Shown here piece after piece: positions 1 to 13,454 of a DNA stretch of 64,000 nt (the first letter of the stretch is position 1; each line of letters opens with the position of its first letter). Both the position numbers and the translations under genes were made by a program. The stretch comes from Nepenthes gracilis (taxonomy: Eukaryota; Streptophyta; Magnoliopsida; Caryophyllales; Nepenthaceae). The notes under the pieces were generated by a model, which was given only the letters and a program-made list of their open reading frames with translations, ran no database searches and was not told where the DNA came from. The stretch spans positions 21,366,037 through 21,430,036 of the forward strand of contig BSYO01000004.1 of assembly GCA_033239525.1 (NCBI GenBank), in the 5' to 3' direction.

Positions 1-973
1 CACATAAGAGTGACCTATATCCCAATAGATATTGCATTCCAAAGGCTTACATTTGGTTGATTCTTAATAACCAAAGCATAATCCGATCCAAAAGAACTAA
101 AATACAACCAATGCTATCTATCTAGATAGATACAATACTAACCAGAAAATATGATACTACATCAAATCTCGATCAAAACTTGCTCAAAATGTCCAAGTCT
201 TCTATTCTGAAAAGATAAAACAGAAAACGTGATCCTAAAGCTAAATAAGTATCATCATATATATGTATAACATAATACATAAAAATCAAAGGGAGGATGA
301 CGCTACATAATAAATCGTATAACAAACAAATCATAAGGTTCATATCTTATATGTATAACCCCGGTTACATTTTTGGCCTGCAACTCTCAGCCACCTCATA
401 TCATCATTTATCGATTCGATTATATTTTAGGCTTGTAACTTTTAACCATTACATATCATTGAATTTCTGCTACATTTTAGACTTGTAGTTCTCGACCCGA
501 CTATATTTTAGGCTGACAGTTCTCAACCATTTTATATCATTGAATCCCGACTTTAATTTAGGTCTGTAACTCTCGGCTCAACTACATTTTAGACCTATGA
601 CTCTCGATTGTCTCATATTATTGTATCTTAACAATATTTTAAGCCTACAACTCTCAACTTGACTATATTTTAGATTTAGAACTTTCGATCATCTTATGTT
701 ATTAGATCACATATCAACCCATTAGGGCCTTAGACCACCATAATCTACAAACATATTGCCCACCAAGCCCTCAAGAGTAAGCATGTTAAATGCAAGGCCC
801 AAAGTAAGTTTCACACCCATTTTCTTATAGATATACTGACATAAAATATATAATTTTTGATATTTATCTATTTTTTAAGAAAATAACAGAACCCTCAAAT
901 ACTAATAGAATAGAACAAAATCTTCAAAAAATCGGTAAAACTTGCGCATGTACAAAGAAAATCGGACAAGTTA
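1..973 (-). repeat. Left part of a host LTR (gypsy family related to the inserted element)
   Basis: This stretch shares blocks with the LTR of the element inserted next to it. Bases around 200-260 resemble 1375-1440 (a 'tctattctgaaaagataaaa'-like block), and 830-960 resemble 2375-2500. It resumes at 13652 after the inserted element and ends at 14111 in a typical gypsy terminus, so it is most simply the left part of an older LTR split by the insertion. Its outer edge is beyond the window, so a solo LTR cannot be told from a full element. No coding region is credible here. Confidence 0.6.
365..712. repeat. Higher-order tandem repeat, 81-bp unit made of 31-bp and 50-bp subunits
   Basis: Units begin with variants of 'ctatattttaggc' followed by '(c)aactctcg(a/c)'. 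Three 81-bp units occupy 470-550, 551-631 and 632-712. Each is a 31-bp short form followed by a 50-bp long form. Two more long forms (365-419 and 420-469) precede them. Units are diverged, so the array is old. It lies inside the host LTR. Confidence 0.75.
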
Positions 974-3414
974 TGTTACGAATCCGAATCAAGTAGGTCA
1001 ATTTAAATAACTAATTATAATTTCTAAAATTTAAAATTTTAAATAAATTAAACAAATAATACAAAATTTCAGAATCCGGTTGTGACAAATTAAATATATA
1101 AGACCCGACAAATCAAAATTCACACAGGACCTCGTCCGAATCAAATAAATACGACCTACTCTACCATCATCGTAAGGAAGTTAATAATCCGACCCAAAAA
1201 TCATAATCAAATATAACACAATATTTAAACTATTTTTAAAATATAATAATAAGCCTATATCCGTCCAATTCTATAATCCAGATATATCAAATATTAATTT
1301 AAATCATAATAAAATTGAAACTTATCAAATCGATCGAATAACTGACCGATCACGTCTTTATTCCTACAACACATCCAAATCTTCTACCCTAAAGGGATAA
1401 AATAGAAAAAGTGAGTCTAATACTCAACAAATATCATATTTAAATGAAAGTAGTCTAATAAATCAAAGAAAATATCAAATACATAAAAATCTATTCAAAT
1501 GACAGAATAAATTCAAATAGTCGATATAACAAATCCAAAAAATTAAAGGTTCAGAATTTAAAATCTAATGGTAGTCTTGTACATAAATTAAATATTTAAA
1601 TCCAAAATAAATGTTCAAATTATAAAACAATCATCATCGGGACATGTATATATAAAATAGAAGTGATCCGGATCAATTTCATTAGGCAATCATCCAAATT
1701 CCAAAGTCCAATTCAAGTCCGAATCCGAGTTCAAATCCAAGGTCCGATCCACTTGTGATTTCGGGTAGAATTTGATAGTTGGACGATCCAATAGCGTGCG
1801 CAGAAGTCGAAGTAGTGTCGCAATAAATAATCCAAATGTCTGAATCAAAATATATAATTCAAAATCATTTGTACGAGACATACTAAGGCCCAACAGACAG
1901 CAAAATTGACAAATTTTAAATCCAAATCAAAGTCCAATGCAAATAAATGTAGAGATACAAATCATACATCAAATTTGAGTTTTAATTATTTAAAAATAAT
2001 TTGAGGAAGGGTTACACATAATCTCTATAATCTTAGACAAAATAAAATATAATTAGGCCAACATGTATGGCCACCCATATACTCTGTAACCATGGATAAG
2101 GTTGCTCACTATTATTTATCACCCGTAATTTTTGGGTGTAATCCTCAAATTTGTTAGATATATTAGGAAATCTGAATATATTCTAAGGTCAAATTAAATC
2201 ATCAAATGGGAATGATCACTACTCCAAACCTTTCCTACCAGCGAAAAGAGATTTTTGAATAATAAAATATCTCCCCATCGGAAGTTGCGAAAATATCAAA
2301 TACTCCAAATCCAAATGTAGTGACCACGATCCAACACATGCATATGATTGCACGGCCTATGCAAAGTTTTATACTTATTTTCATATAAATATATTGATAT
2401 AAAAATATACAGTATCTAATAAATTATTCAAACTTTTAGAAAAATATTAAACCTTCTAAAATTATAAAACTAATCCAGAAACATTCAAATTAGCCAATGA
2501 ATTACATATGTATGTTACGAAAAATTTTAAACAATATCTAAAATATTTTAGATATTAAATCAGACCAAAGAGGAGTTTATAGATATTTATCTTGACTTCA
2601 TACTTTACAGATCTAAAGAAAAGAGGTCCAAAGTACTCGAATGGCACCCTTTCTCCCTCACTGCCAGCACGTCCTCTCTCTCTCTGCGTTTGGCCTCCTG
2701 CGCACTACTGCCATTGCTGTTGTCACCTGCGTGGCCGTCACCGGCTTTCTCGGCGTCACCTCGCTGGCATTGACACCGCAGTCCTACCACCGTTCTCTCT
2801 CATTGCGCAAACCCTCCCCTTCTCTCTCTCTTTGCGCGCTTCAGCCTCACACCACAACTCACCCACAACCATCGCCCGTCACTGGCGAGTCACCACTGGC
2901 TGCCATCGACCACCGCTGCTTCACCTCTGTACACCGTCGCTGCAGTTGTTGCCGAAAATATCGTCGGCCACCACGATGGCTTCTCACTGAACACCGCCAC
3001 TGACCTGCCACAAGCCACCGACGACTCACACCTCACCGACCTCGCTGAAGATCACTGTCACCTACCACCGTTGAACGGTCGCCTTCGTCCTCCCTTTTCT
3101 CCCACTCTTCTCTTCTCCCTCATTCTCTCTCCTCGGTCCCAATCCTCATCTGATTTTATTTTTTTCTTTTTTTTCTTTTTCGTTATATATATATATATAT
3201 ATTTATTTATTTATTTATTTATTTATTTTAGTTTTTTTATTTCAAAATCTAAACCGATATTCGGACAATAATACGAGCACACCTCAGGCGCCTGCCCGAC
3301 TTATCTAAATATCATCTAAAATTTTTTAATATTTAATTAATTTTTACCACGTCCAAATTACCCAAAATCATAATTAATATTAAATTAATTTGAATAAAAA
3401 TTTAGGATATTACA
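974..3414 (-). repeat. 3' LTR of the gypsy element (2441 bp)
   Basis: Alignable along its length to 11169-13651, and from about 1655 on to 5537-7283. It contains a GC- and pyrimidine-rich block (2640-3130) surrounded by very AT-rich DNA, and that block gives spurious open frames of 60-130 codons on both strands. The end 'ttaggatattaca' reads TGTAATATCC on the coding strand, a common gypsy LTR start. Confidence 0.85.
3186..3231. repeat. Microsatellite (TA)n followed by (ATTT)n inside the LTR
   Basis: About ten TA units followed by about six ATTT/TTTA units. The same LTR position holds only a short TA run in the middle LTR (about 7088-7097) and a TTA array in the 5' LTR. Confidence 0.85.
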
Positions 3415-3427
3415 TTTTTCCCTTCTT
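3415..3427 (-). other. Polypurine tract of the gypsy element
   Basis: On the minus strand the sequence immediately before the 3' LTR is purine-only (AAGAAGGGAAAAA), the usual plus-strand primer position for reverse transcription. Just upstream is the familiar 'AATTTCGAGGA' gypsy 3'-end motif. Confidence 0.75.
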
Positions 3428-5536
3428 ACAAAAAGTTTATCCTCGAAATTTACGCTCCTCGATCTTAACCTCAATTATCATATAATAAGGATATTCTTTC
3501 AAACTTCATCTTCAATCTTCTTGGCAGATTTTCTCGATCAAATTGATTCTCCAAATCTGATCCTTATCAAATAGGGATATTTTCTCGAACTTATCCTCAA
3601 GATCTCTTAACACTTCTTCAATTGAAAGATTCCTCAAAAGTATAATTGTCAATGAAAACATCTTATTTCTTACACCAAATCTTTCCTATTCCAAAATCGA
3701 GATAACACTTTCCATTGATAAAAAATGACTTCAATCCAATCACATGTGAAGGATCGTTCATATAAAACGAATCGTATCCATTCATCAAATTCAAAAATAA
3801 GGCCAATCTAAAAGCCACTTCTCTAATTTCCTGAAGATTTTAAATATCCTAATGAATCTCCACTTCAAACTACCATTCAACTTCAAAATTTAGAATTCTT
3901 CTCTTCAAGATACTTCTAGAAATATTTGACCACTCTTCTTGACCTTCCAATCAGTTTATAAAACTGATCTCCTATTTCAAGCCTCCAATCAAATCTTGTG
4001 ATCGATAACAGCGAATCCACACGCTTCCGCTGCGCCACTCTAATTGATCATCAATCTCAACTCAAATCAGAAGTCTCGAAATAGGAATACTTTGCAATCT
4101 CCACACCTTGACAATATACCAACGACCAATCCTGAGAATGACTTCCTAATAGACAAGTGATAAGCCGACTTTATCAGCTCATCCATCATCTGCTTCAAAT
4201 CTCGACAAATAATGAATCATCTTCATCATTTAAACTATCATCAGCTAGTTTATCCTTATCCAAATGACCATCAAGTCCTTTCTTATTTGAGGCAAACCCG
4301 AAACAAAATCTCGAAGGTTTCTTCTCGCATCTTCCTTTAGACACAAGACACATCTTGCCATGGCTTGTTATCAAATCGCCATCAAACTCTCTCTCCACTC
4401 CACTAAGTGAAAAGTCTTCGACGTCCCCATCAAACTTGGATCACTTCAACTCGCCATAACTGCTAACATGTTCCCGAGCTTCTATCTAATCAGCTGCCAA
4501 GTTTTCGTCCAATCAATCGAAACTCAAATGAGAGAATTGTTGAAAACATACCTCCCCTCGAACATGTAATGAAAAGCATTTTGTAGAATGTTCAAGATTG
4601 CCTACTTGATCACTTCCAACTTCAAAACAGCTCATCCAAAAAGGATATCACTATTGATCTTCATAAAAGCTTCTCCCACAAAATAAGTCTCGTCCAAAAT
4701 CCAATCCTGACAGCAAAGAGAGAAAGTCGATCTAGCCCAAATCTTCCTATTGGCATTCTCGCCATAACATCTTTGCAAAAAATTTTTTAGACTGCACCGC
4801 ATCCCAAACTTATCTTAGATAAGGCACCCGATATGTAGAATCCAAACATATTTAAATCTTTTGTAAAAGTATCATTGAGCGCTATCAATCCTTCTAACCC
4901 ATTGGGGATCGACAAAATTGACGTCGATGACACTTTATTTTTTGGATTACCGAAAACTTTTCTCACAAGTATCACTTCAATTAAATACCAATTGCCTCTA
5001 CTCTAAAAGGGTTAACAATACTACAATCCTCGAGAAACATTCAATGAAACTCCCAACATAACCAATTAGATCCAAGAAACTCCGCACTCTCGATACCTTA
5101 GCCGGTCTTTTTAAATTTGCAACTATATTCATCTTCTTCAAATTTTTAAATGCCACATTAAGTACCATATGAATCAAAATGACACCTCCTCGAAATTTAT
5201 AACAGACTTTCCAATCGAATCTCATAGTTCTCAACAACCTTCAAATAAATCAGAATATCATTGATAAAGCCATCATAACTAGCCCAAACACGATCAAAAA
5301 CTTCAATCGATATTATTCACACAAGGTGCTAATAATTGGACAACCCAAAAGCACTATCATATTTCGCAGTGATCACATCTTGACCTGAAAGCTGTCCTAT
5401 GCACATCCTCTCACTAAATCCTCAATTAAGGATACCTCAAGCACAACTCGATCTTAGAGAAAATTCAAATTTCTTCAAATGGATCCAACAAATTCTCGAT
5501 CTTTTAAAGCTGATACATATTCAATTCCAAAATAAA
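3428..5536 (-). pseudogene. Degenerate gypsy pol 3' part (RT end, RNase H, integrase), duplication unit 1
   Basis: Minus-strand translations retain the RT-to-RNase H connection at 5237-4998 (LKRPAKVSRVRSFLDLIGYV, family pattern RPxxVxEVRSFLGLAGYY). The start of the RNase H domain follows at 4975-4787 (STSILSIPNGLEGLI, family TSAPVLxLPxGxEGF). Near 3500 a fragment SLKEYPYY matches the end of gypsy polyproteins. Frames are interrupted by many stops and frameshifts, so no functional enzyme is encoded. The open frame at 4195-4398 belongs to this decayed pol but shows no motif I can place. Confidence 0.75.
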
Positions 5537-7283
5537 AATAGAAGTGATCCGGATCAATTTCATTAGGCAATCAACCAAATTCCAAAGTCCAATTCAAGTC
5601 CGAATCCGAGTTTAAGTCCAAGGTCCGACCAACTTTGTGATTTAGGTAGAATTCGATAATTGGATGATCCAATAGCATGCGCAGAAGTCGAAACAGTATC
5701 GTAACAAATAGTCCAAATGTCCAAATCAAAGCATATAATTTAAAATCATTTGTACAGGACATACTAAGGCCCAACAGAAGGCAAAATTGGTAAATCTTAA
5801 ATCCAAATCAAAGTCCAATGCAAATAAATATACAAATACAAATCATGGATCAAATTTGAGTTTTAATTATTTAAAAATTAGTTTGAGGAAGGATCACACA
5901 TAATCTCGATAATCTTAAGCAAAAAAATAAAATACAATTTAGCCAACATGTATGGCACTCATATACTCCGTACCTATGGATAAGGTTGCTCACTATTATT
6001 TATCATCCGTAATTTTTAGGTGTAATCCTTAAATTTGTTAGATATATTAGGATATCCAAATATATTCTAATGTCAAATTAAATTATCCAAATGGAAATGG
6101 TCACTACTCCAAATATTTCCTGCCTATTAAAAGGGATTTTCGAATGACAAAATATCTCCCCATCAGAAGTTGGCAAAAATATCAAATACTCCAAATTCAA
6201 ATGTAGTGACCATGACCTAACACGTGCATGTGACTGCACGGCTTATGCAAAATTTTGTACTCATTTTCATATAAATATATTGATATAAAAACATACAATA
6301 TCCAATAAATTATTTAAACTTTTAAAAAAATACTAAACCCTTTAAAATTATAAAAGTCAATCCAGAAACATTTAAATTAGCCAATGAACTACATATGTAT
6401 GTTAGTAAAAATTTTAAACAATATTTAAAATATTTTAGATATTGAATCAGACCAAAGAGAGGTTTGTAGATATTTACCTTTACCTCATACTTTACAAATC
6501 TAAAGAAAGGAGGTCCCGTAGTACCCGAATGGCACCCTTTCTCTCTCACTGTCGGAACGTCCTCTCTCTCTCCTTTGCACATGGCCTCCCGCACACTACT
6601 GCCACTGCTGTTGTCATCTGCGTGGCCGTCACCGACCTTCTTGGCGTCACCTCACTGGCATCGATGCCGCAGCCCTACCATCGTTCTCTCTCATCGTGCA
6701 AACCCTCCCCTTCTCTCTCACTCTCTCTCTCTCTTCGCGTGCTTCAGCCTCACACCACAACTCACCCACAACCATCGCTGGTCACTGGCGAGTCACCATC
6801 GGCCGCCGTCAACCATCGCTGCTTCACCTCCGTACATCATCACTGCGGTTGTTGCCGACAATACCGTCGGCCACCACGATGGCTTCTCACCAAACATCGC
6901 CATCGACTTGCCATAAGCCACCGACGACTCACACCTCACCGACCTTTTTGAAGATCACCGTCACCGACCACAGTTGAACTGTTGCCTTCCTCCTCCCTTT
7001 TCTCCCACTCTTCTCTTCTCCTCATTCTCAACTCCTCGATCCCAATTCTTATCTGATTTCATTTTTTACATTTTTTTTGTTTTTCGTTATATATATTAGT
7101 CTTTTTTATTTTAAAATCTAAATCGATATTCGGATAATAATATATACACACCTTAGGCACCTGCCTAACTTATCCAAATATCCTCTAAAATTTTTTAATG
7201 TTTAATTAATTTTTACCACGCACAAATTACCCAAAATCATAATTAATATTAAATTAATTTGAACAAAAATTCGGGATCTTACA
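5537..7283 (-). repeat. Truncated third LTR created by the tandem duplication
   Basis: Collinear with 1655-3414 and about 11866-13651, but lacking the first about 680 bp. It ends at 'gggatcttaca' and is followed by the same polypurine-tract motif as the 3' LTR. The left edge is the duplication junction, not a retroviral integration end: no TG terminus and no target duplication are present. Confidence 0.82.
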
Positions 7284-9785
7284 TTCTTTCCTTCTTACAA
7301 AAATTTTGTCCTCGAAATTTACGCTCATCCATCTTAACCTCAATTATCATATAATGAGGATATTCTTTCAAACTTCATCTTCGATCTTCTTAGTAGATTT
7401 TCTCGATCAAATCGATTCTCCAAATCTGATCCTTATCAAATAGGGATATTTTTTCGAACTTATCCTCAAGATCTCTTAACACTTCTTCAATTGAAAGATT
7501 CCTCAAAAGTATAATGGTCAATGGAAACATCTTATTCCTAACACCAAATCTTTCCTATTTCAAAATCAAGATCACAGTTTTAACCTAAAATACTTTAAAT
7601 TGATCAGAAATGACTTCAATCCAATCACATGTGAAGGATCATTCATATAAAATATATCGTATCCATTTATCAAATTTAAAAATAAGGCCAATCTAAAAGC
7701 CACTTCTCTAATCTCCTAAAGATTTTAAATATCCTAATGAATCTCCACTTCAGACTACCATTCAACTTCAAAATTTAGAATTCTTCTCTTCAAGATACTT
7801 CTAGAAATATCCGACTACTTTTCTTGAGCTTCCAATCAGTTTATAAAACTGATCTTCTACTTCAAGCCTCCAATCAAATCTTGTGATCGATAACCGTGAG
7901 TCAACACACTTCCGCTGCGCCACTCTAATTGATCATCAATCTCAACTCAAATCAAAAGTTTCGAAATAGGAATACCTTGCAATCTCCACACATTGACAAT
8001 ATACCAAAGACCAATCCTGGGAATGACTTCCAATAGACAAGCGATAAGCCGACTTCATGAGCTCATCCATCATCTGCTTCAAATCTCGACAAATAATGAA
8101 TCATCGTCATCATTTAAATCATCATCAGCTAGCTTATCCTTATCGAAATGACCATCAAGTCCTTTCTTATTTGAGGCAAATCCGAAACAAAATCTCGAAG
8201 GTTTTTTCTCGCATCTTCCTTTAGACGCAAGACAAATCTTGCCATGGCTTGTGATCAAATCGCCATCAAACTCTCTCTCCACTCCACTAAGTGAAAAGTC
8301 TTCAATGTTCCCATCAAACTTGGATCACTTCAACTCACCATAACTGCTAACATGTTCCCGAGCTTCTATCTAATCAGCTTCCAAGTTTTCATCCAATAAA
8401 TTGAAACTCAAATGAGAGAATTCTTGAAAATATACCTCCCCTCGAACGTGCAATGAAAAGCATTTTGTAGAATGTTCAAGATTGCCTACTTGATCACTTC
8501 CAACTTCAAGATAGCTCGTCCAAAAAGGATATCACTATTGATCTTCATAAAAGCTTCTCCCACAAAATAAGTCTCGTTCAAAATCCGATCCTAACAGCAA
8601 AGAGAGAAAATCCATCTAGCCCAAATCTTCCTATTGGCATTCTCGCCATAACATCTTTGCGCAAAATTTTTCAGACTGCACCGCATCCCAAACTTATCTT
8701 AGATAAGGCACCCGATATGCAGAATCCAAACATATTTAAATCTGTTATAGAAGTATTATTGAACGCTATCAATCCTTCTAATCCATTAGGGATCGACAAA
8801 ATTGACGTCGATGACACTTTAATTTTTGGATTACCGAAAACTTTTCTCACAAGTATCACTTCAATTAAATACCAATTACCTCTATTCTAAAAGCGCTAAC
8901 AATACTACAATCCTCGAGAAACATTCAATGAAACTCCCAACATAACCAATTAGATCCAAGAAACTCTGCACTCCTGATACCTTAGCCGGTCTTTTTAAAT
9001 TCGCAACTATATTCATCTTCTTCAACTTTTAAATACCACATTAAGAACCAGATGAATCAAAATGACACCTCCTCGAAATTTGCAACAGACTTTCCAATTG
9101 AATCTTATATTTCTCAACATTCTTCAAATAAATCAGAACATCATTGATAATGCCATCATAACTAGCCCAAACACGGTCAAAAATTTCAATCGATATTATT
9201 CACACAATGTGCTAATAATTGGACAACCCAAAAGCACCATCATATTTCGCAATGATCACATCTTGACCTAAAAGCTGTCCTATGCACATCCTCTCACTAA
9301 ATCCTCAATTAAGGATACCTCAAGTACAACTCGATCTTAGAGAAAATCTAAATTTCTTCAAATGGATCCAACAAATTCTCGATCTTTTAGAGCTGATACA
9401 TATTCAATTCTCAAATAATTCAATATAGATCCATCAATCTAACTTTATTCACCAGAAAATATTGAAGTACTTCACGACAAGACATTTGGCCGAATGAAAC
9501 CTTCCTCAAACGGGTTCTACAATTACTGTCTCAATTTCTTCGACTTTGACAAGATTACCTCATATGAAGCCTTCGAAATGGGTGCAAATTCAAGCACAAT
9601 ATCGATAGCAAATTGAGCGCCTGATATGAGAATAATCCAGACCGAACCTTTGGAAAAACATTTTCAGACTCACAGATGACCAAAATATCTTCAATGGTCA
9701 CAAAATAACTCTCAAATGTGATCATATATGCCAAATGAACTCAACACTCATCTCTTAACAGATGACTCACTTGCAACGTCAAAAA
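7284..9785 (-). pseudogene. Degenerate gypsy pol (protease/RT/RNase H/integrase), duplication unit 2 plus upstream part
   Basis: The same RT/RNase H motifs as in unit 1 recur at about 8671-9120. Beyond the duplication end (about 9417-9560) the minus strand gives a protease-RT linker and an RT N-terminus: the fragment GFIRPNVLS corresponds to the family motif GFIRPSxSP. Numerous stops interrupt every frame. Length is far short of an intact pol, so deletions have occurred in addition to the duplication. Confidence 0.72.
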
Positions 9786-11150
9786 TCAACCTTTAAACAT
9801 TCTTACTGATCCTTCATTAGAACTCAAAAGACTCATCCTGAATGTAGAATGGAACAACTTACGGAAATAGTCTTCCATGACAAAGGATCCGGTTCTAATC
9901 TCATGAGCTGTGTCTGTAAATACTTCATTTGGAACCGTCCGACTCCTATCTGGACATTTGAAATTCGGACACCTAGAATTCGAATGATCCCTTGACAAAT
10001 TGTATATCTTACCGCAATTTGAAGTAGATTTCATTTTATACGAAGCAAACTCGTCTTATGTACACTTTCTCGCTAAACTTGCAATCTGATATCGCAAACT
10101 CGAATTTCGAGCAAAAAGACTTTGCTTTATCTGACTTCCTTTAGCTTGTCTTTTAAAGAATAAACAAATCCATCATTTAAGTTCTGACTCCAATACTTTG
10201 ATTTCTTCTGGATATGCTTCTCCTAAAACTACCCCTACTCTATCAACAAAGTCTGGTCCAACTCATCGCCATAAGTTATGGGTTAGAACGACACCGACTA
10301 CTTTCAAATTGAATCTTAAAATCTTCAACTACTATCATACTTCAACGAATCTTTCAAATTCTTCAACATCTTCTTGAGCATTGCTTTAGAAAATCGAACC
10401 ATAAACTCTTTGTCATTCGATTCTTCAATGACGAAAGATTTACAGAACGGTTATCCACCCGATCGTAGCAATGAGAGGAAATAGACAACCCTTGAGTCTT
10501 CCACTCATTATAGTCGTAGCTTCGAACATTTACACGATTAGTATTTTCGTTGCCAATAAAATCAGACTTGCACATCATTATCCTATCTTTTAACAGAGGT
10601 TGTCCATCAAAACTCTACAATTTCTCTTGTGAAAAAAACAATTTGACTTGACTTAAATTTCTTCATCTTTACCAACAGCATCCAATCTTGACGAGTCTTC
10701 ATTCATCCCAACTTCCACCGCTTACCTTCCTACCAACTAGAAATATCCTTCTACCCTGTAAGATTTCAAATTGACCACCTTTATCATCTATTTCTCTACC
10801 GATCAAAACCTCATTCTACTCAGTGAAATTTCAGACCGGCACCATTCAAGGTCGCTACTTCTTTTCTAAAATCACAAAATCTAAAAAAATCTTCACATAT
10901 CAATAGAAATTAAACAAAATCCTCCTTCTACCGTTACATCAATCCACCTATTATGTCGCTCATGCGGCGTATCATAATCAGATGATCATTCTTCCAATCC
11001 AAATATGAACCTTTACTATTCTACCTTCTAATTCAAACCCCAACCTCTACAACTCAGTTTTTTACCATCTTCAAAGGCAATACTTATCATACCCAAATAT
11101 TCAACTAATTATTTATCCAAAATAACTCAAAGTACCTCTCTCTATGACTT
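9786..11150 (-). pseudogene. Degenerate gypsy gag region
   Basis: Lies between the primer-binding site and pol, the position of gag. The minus-strand frame at 10034-9786 has a damaged CCHC-like stretch (CGKIYNLSRDHSNSRC) as expected near the C-terminus of a gypsy gag. The rest is open only in short pieces (for example 10578-10363) and no capsid motif is clear. Assignment rests mostly on position. Confidence 0.5.
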
Positions 11151-11151
11151 T

Positions 11152-11163
11152 TCTCTGATACCA
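11152..11163 (-). other. Primer-binding site complementary to initiator tRNA-Met
   Basis: The minus strand reads TGGTATCAGAGA, matching the TGGTATCAGAGC consensus of plant gypsy/copia elements at 11 of 12 positions. It is separated by five bases from the end of the 5' LTR (CGTGACA). It fixes the element's orientation. Confidence 0.88.
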
Positions 11164-11168
11164 CATTT

Positions 11169-13399
11169 GTCACGAATTCGAACTAAATAGGTCAATTTAA
11201 ATAACTAATTATAATTTTTAAAATCTAAAATCTTAAATGAATTAAATAAATAACACAAAATCTTAAAATCTGGGTGTGACAAATCAAATATATAGGGCCC
11301 GATAAATTAAAATTCACACAAGACTCCACCGGACAACCGTTCGGATCAAATAAATACGGCCTATTCTACCATCATCGTAACGAATGTAATAATCCAACTC
11401 AAAAATTATAATCAAATACAACACAATATTTAAACTATTCTCGAAATATAACAATAAGCCATATTCGGCTAATTTCATAATCCAGATATATCAAATATCA
11501 ATTTAAATCATAATAAAATTGAAACTCATCAAATCAGGCGAATAACTAACCAATCATATCTTTACTCCTACAATACATCCGAATTTTCTATTCTGAAAGG
11601 ATAAAATAGAAAAAGTGAGCCTAATACCTAACAAGTATCATATTTAAACGAAAAAAATTTAATAAATTAGAGAAAATGTCAAATAGATAAAAATCTGTTT
11701 AAATGATAGAATAAATCCAAATCGTCGATATAACAAATCTAATAAAATCCAAGGTCTAGAGTTTAAAATTTCATTGTAGTCTCATGCACAAATCAAATAT
11801 TCAAATTCAAAGTAAATATCTAAATCATAAAACAATCCTCATCAGGACATATATATATATAAATTAGAAGTGATCCAGACAATTCCATTAAGAAATTACC
11901 CAAATTCCAAAGTCTAATTCGAGTCTGAATCCGAATCCAAGGCCCGATCAGCTTGTGATTTGAGACAGAATTCAATTGTCGGATGATCCAATAGCTTACG
12001 CAGAAGTCGAAGTAGCGTCGCAACAAATAATCCAAAGGTCCGGATCAAAATATATAGTTTAAAATTATTTGTACAAGACATACCAAGGCCCAACAGAAGG
12101 TAAAATCGACGAATTTTAAATTCATGTCTAAAATTCAAATCCAAATCAAAGTCCAATACAAATAAATGTACAGATACAAATCATATATCAAATTTAAATT
12201 TTAATTATTTAAAAACTAGTTTAAGAAAAGGTTACACATAATTTCAATAATCTTAGACAAAATAAAATACAAATTAGGCTAGCATGTATGGCCACCCATG
12301 TACTCTGTACCCATAGGTAAGGTTGCTCACTATTATTTACCACCCGCAACTTTGGGTGTAATTCTCAAACTTGTCAAATATATTTGAACATCCGACTATA
12401 TTCTAAGGTCAAATCAAATTATCCAAATGAGAAGGATCATTACTCCAAATCTTTCATACCAACGAAAAGAAATTTTTAAATAACAAAATATCTCACCGTT
12501 AAGAACTGACCAGAATATCAAATACTCCAAATCCATATGTAGTAACCACGACCCAACATGTACATGTGACTATGCGGTCTATATAAAATTTCATACTCAT
12601 TTTCATACAAATATACTAATACAAAAATATACATTGTCTAATAAATTATTCAAATTTTTAGAAAAATATTAAACCCTCCAAAATCATAAACCCAATCCAA
12701 AAATATCCAAATTAGTTAATGAACTACATATGTATGTTAGTAAAAATTCTAAATAGTGTCTAAAATTTTAAATATTAAATCAGATCAAAGAGGGGGTTTA
12801 CAGATACTTGTCTTGACCTTTACTTTACAAATCTGAAGAAAGAAGATCTCAAAGTGCCCGAATGACACCCTTTCTCCCTCACTGTCAGCGCATCCTCTCT
12901 CTCTCCTCTGCGCGTGGCCTCCCATGCACTACTGCCGCTGCTGCTGTCGCCTGCGTAGCCGTCGCCGGCCTTCCCAACGTTGCCTCGATGGCATCGGTGC
13001 CACAGCCCTACCGTTGGTCTCTCCTGCCGCCGTTCTCTCTCATCACGCAAACCCTCCCTTCTCTCCTCTCTTCGTGCGCTTCAGCCCGCAGCTCACCCAC
13101 GGCTATCGCCGGTCACTGATAAGTCACAGCCAGCCGCCATCGATCACCACTGCTTCACTTTCATACACCGTCGCTGTGGTTATTGCCGACAATACCGTCG
13201 ACCACCATGATGACTTCTCACCGAACACCGCCACCGACCCGCCGCAAGCCACTGACGACTCACACCTCACCGAACATCGCCGTCACCTACCACCGTTGAA
13301 TGACCACCTTCCTCCTCCCTCTTCTCCCTCATTCTATCCCCCCAATCCCAATCCTTATTTGGTTTCATTTTTTTTCTTTTTCTTTTTCATTTTTCGTTA

Positions 13400-13454
<55 letters not shown>

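Larger units (their letters stand above)
1655..9416. repeat. 3.88-kb tandem duplication within the gypsy element
   Basis: Unit 1 (about 1655-5536) and unit 2 (about 5537-9416) are collinear. Each starts inside the LTR at 'tagaagtgatccgg' and ends inside reverse transcriptase after 'gctgatacatattcaattc'. Unit 1 is preceded by normal LTR sequence and unit 2 is followed by normal internal sequence, as expected for a direct tandem duplication. A short A/T-rich microhomology (ataaaa-like) is visible at the junction near 5531-5541. By eye the internal parts differ by about 5 percent. Confidence 0.85.

Noticed and set aside
2592..3271. Overlapping open frames of 61-132 codons on both strands
   Set aside because: They lie in the GC/CT-rich block of an LTR. 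The equivalent positions in the other two LTR copies (6440-6977 and 12820-13488) have different frames, and the predicted peptides are Ser/Pro/His-rich composition artefacts.
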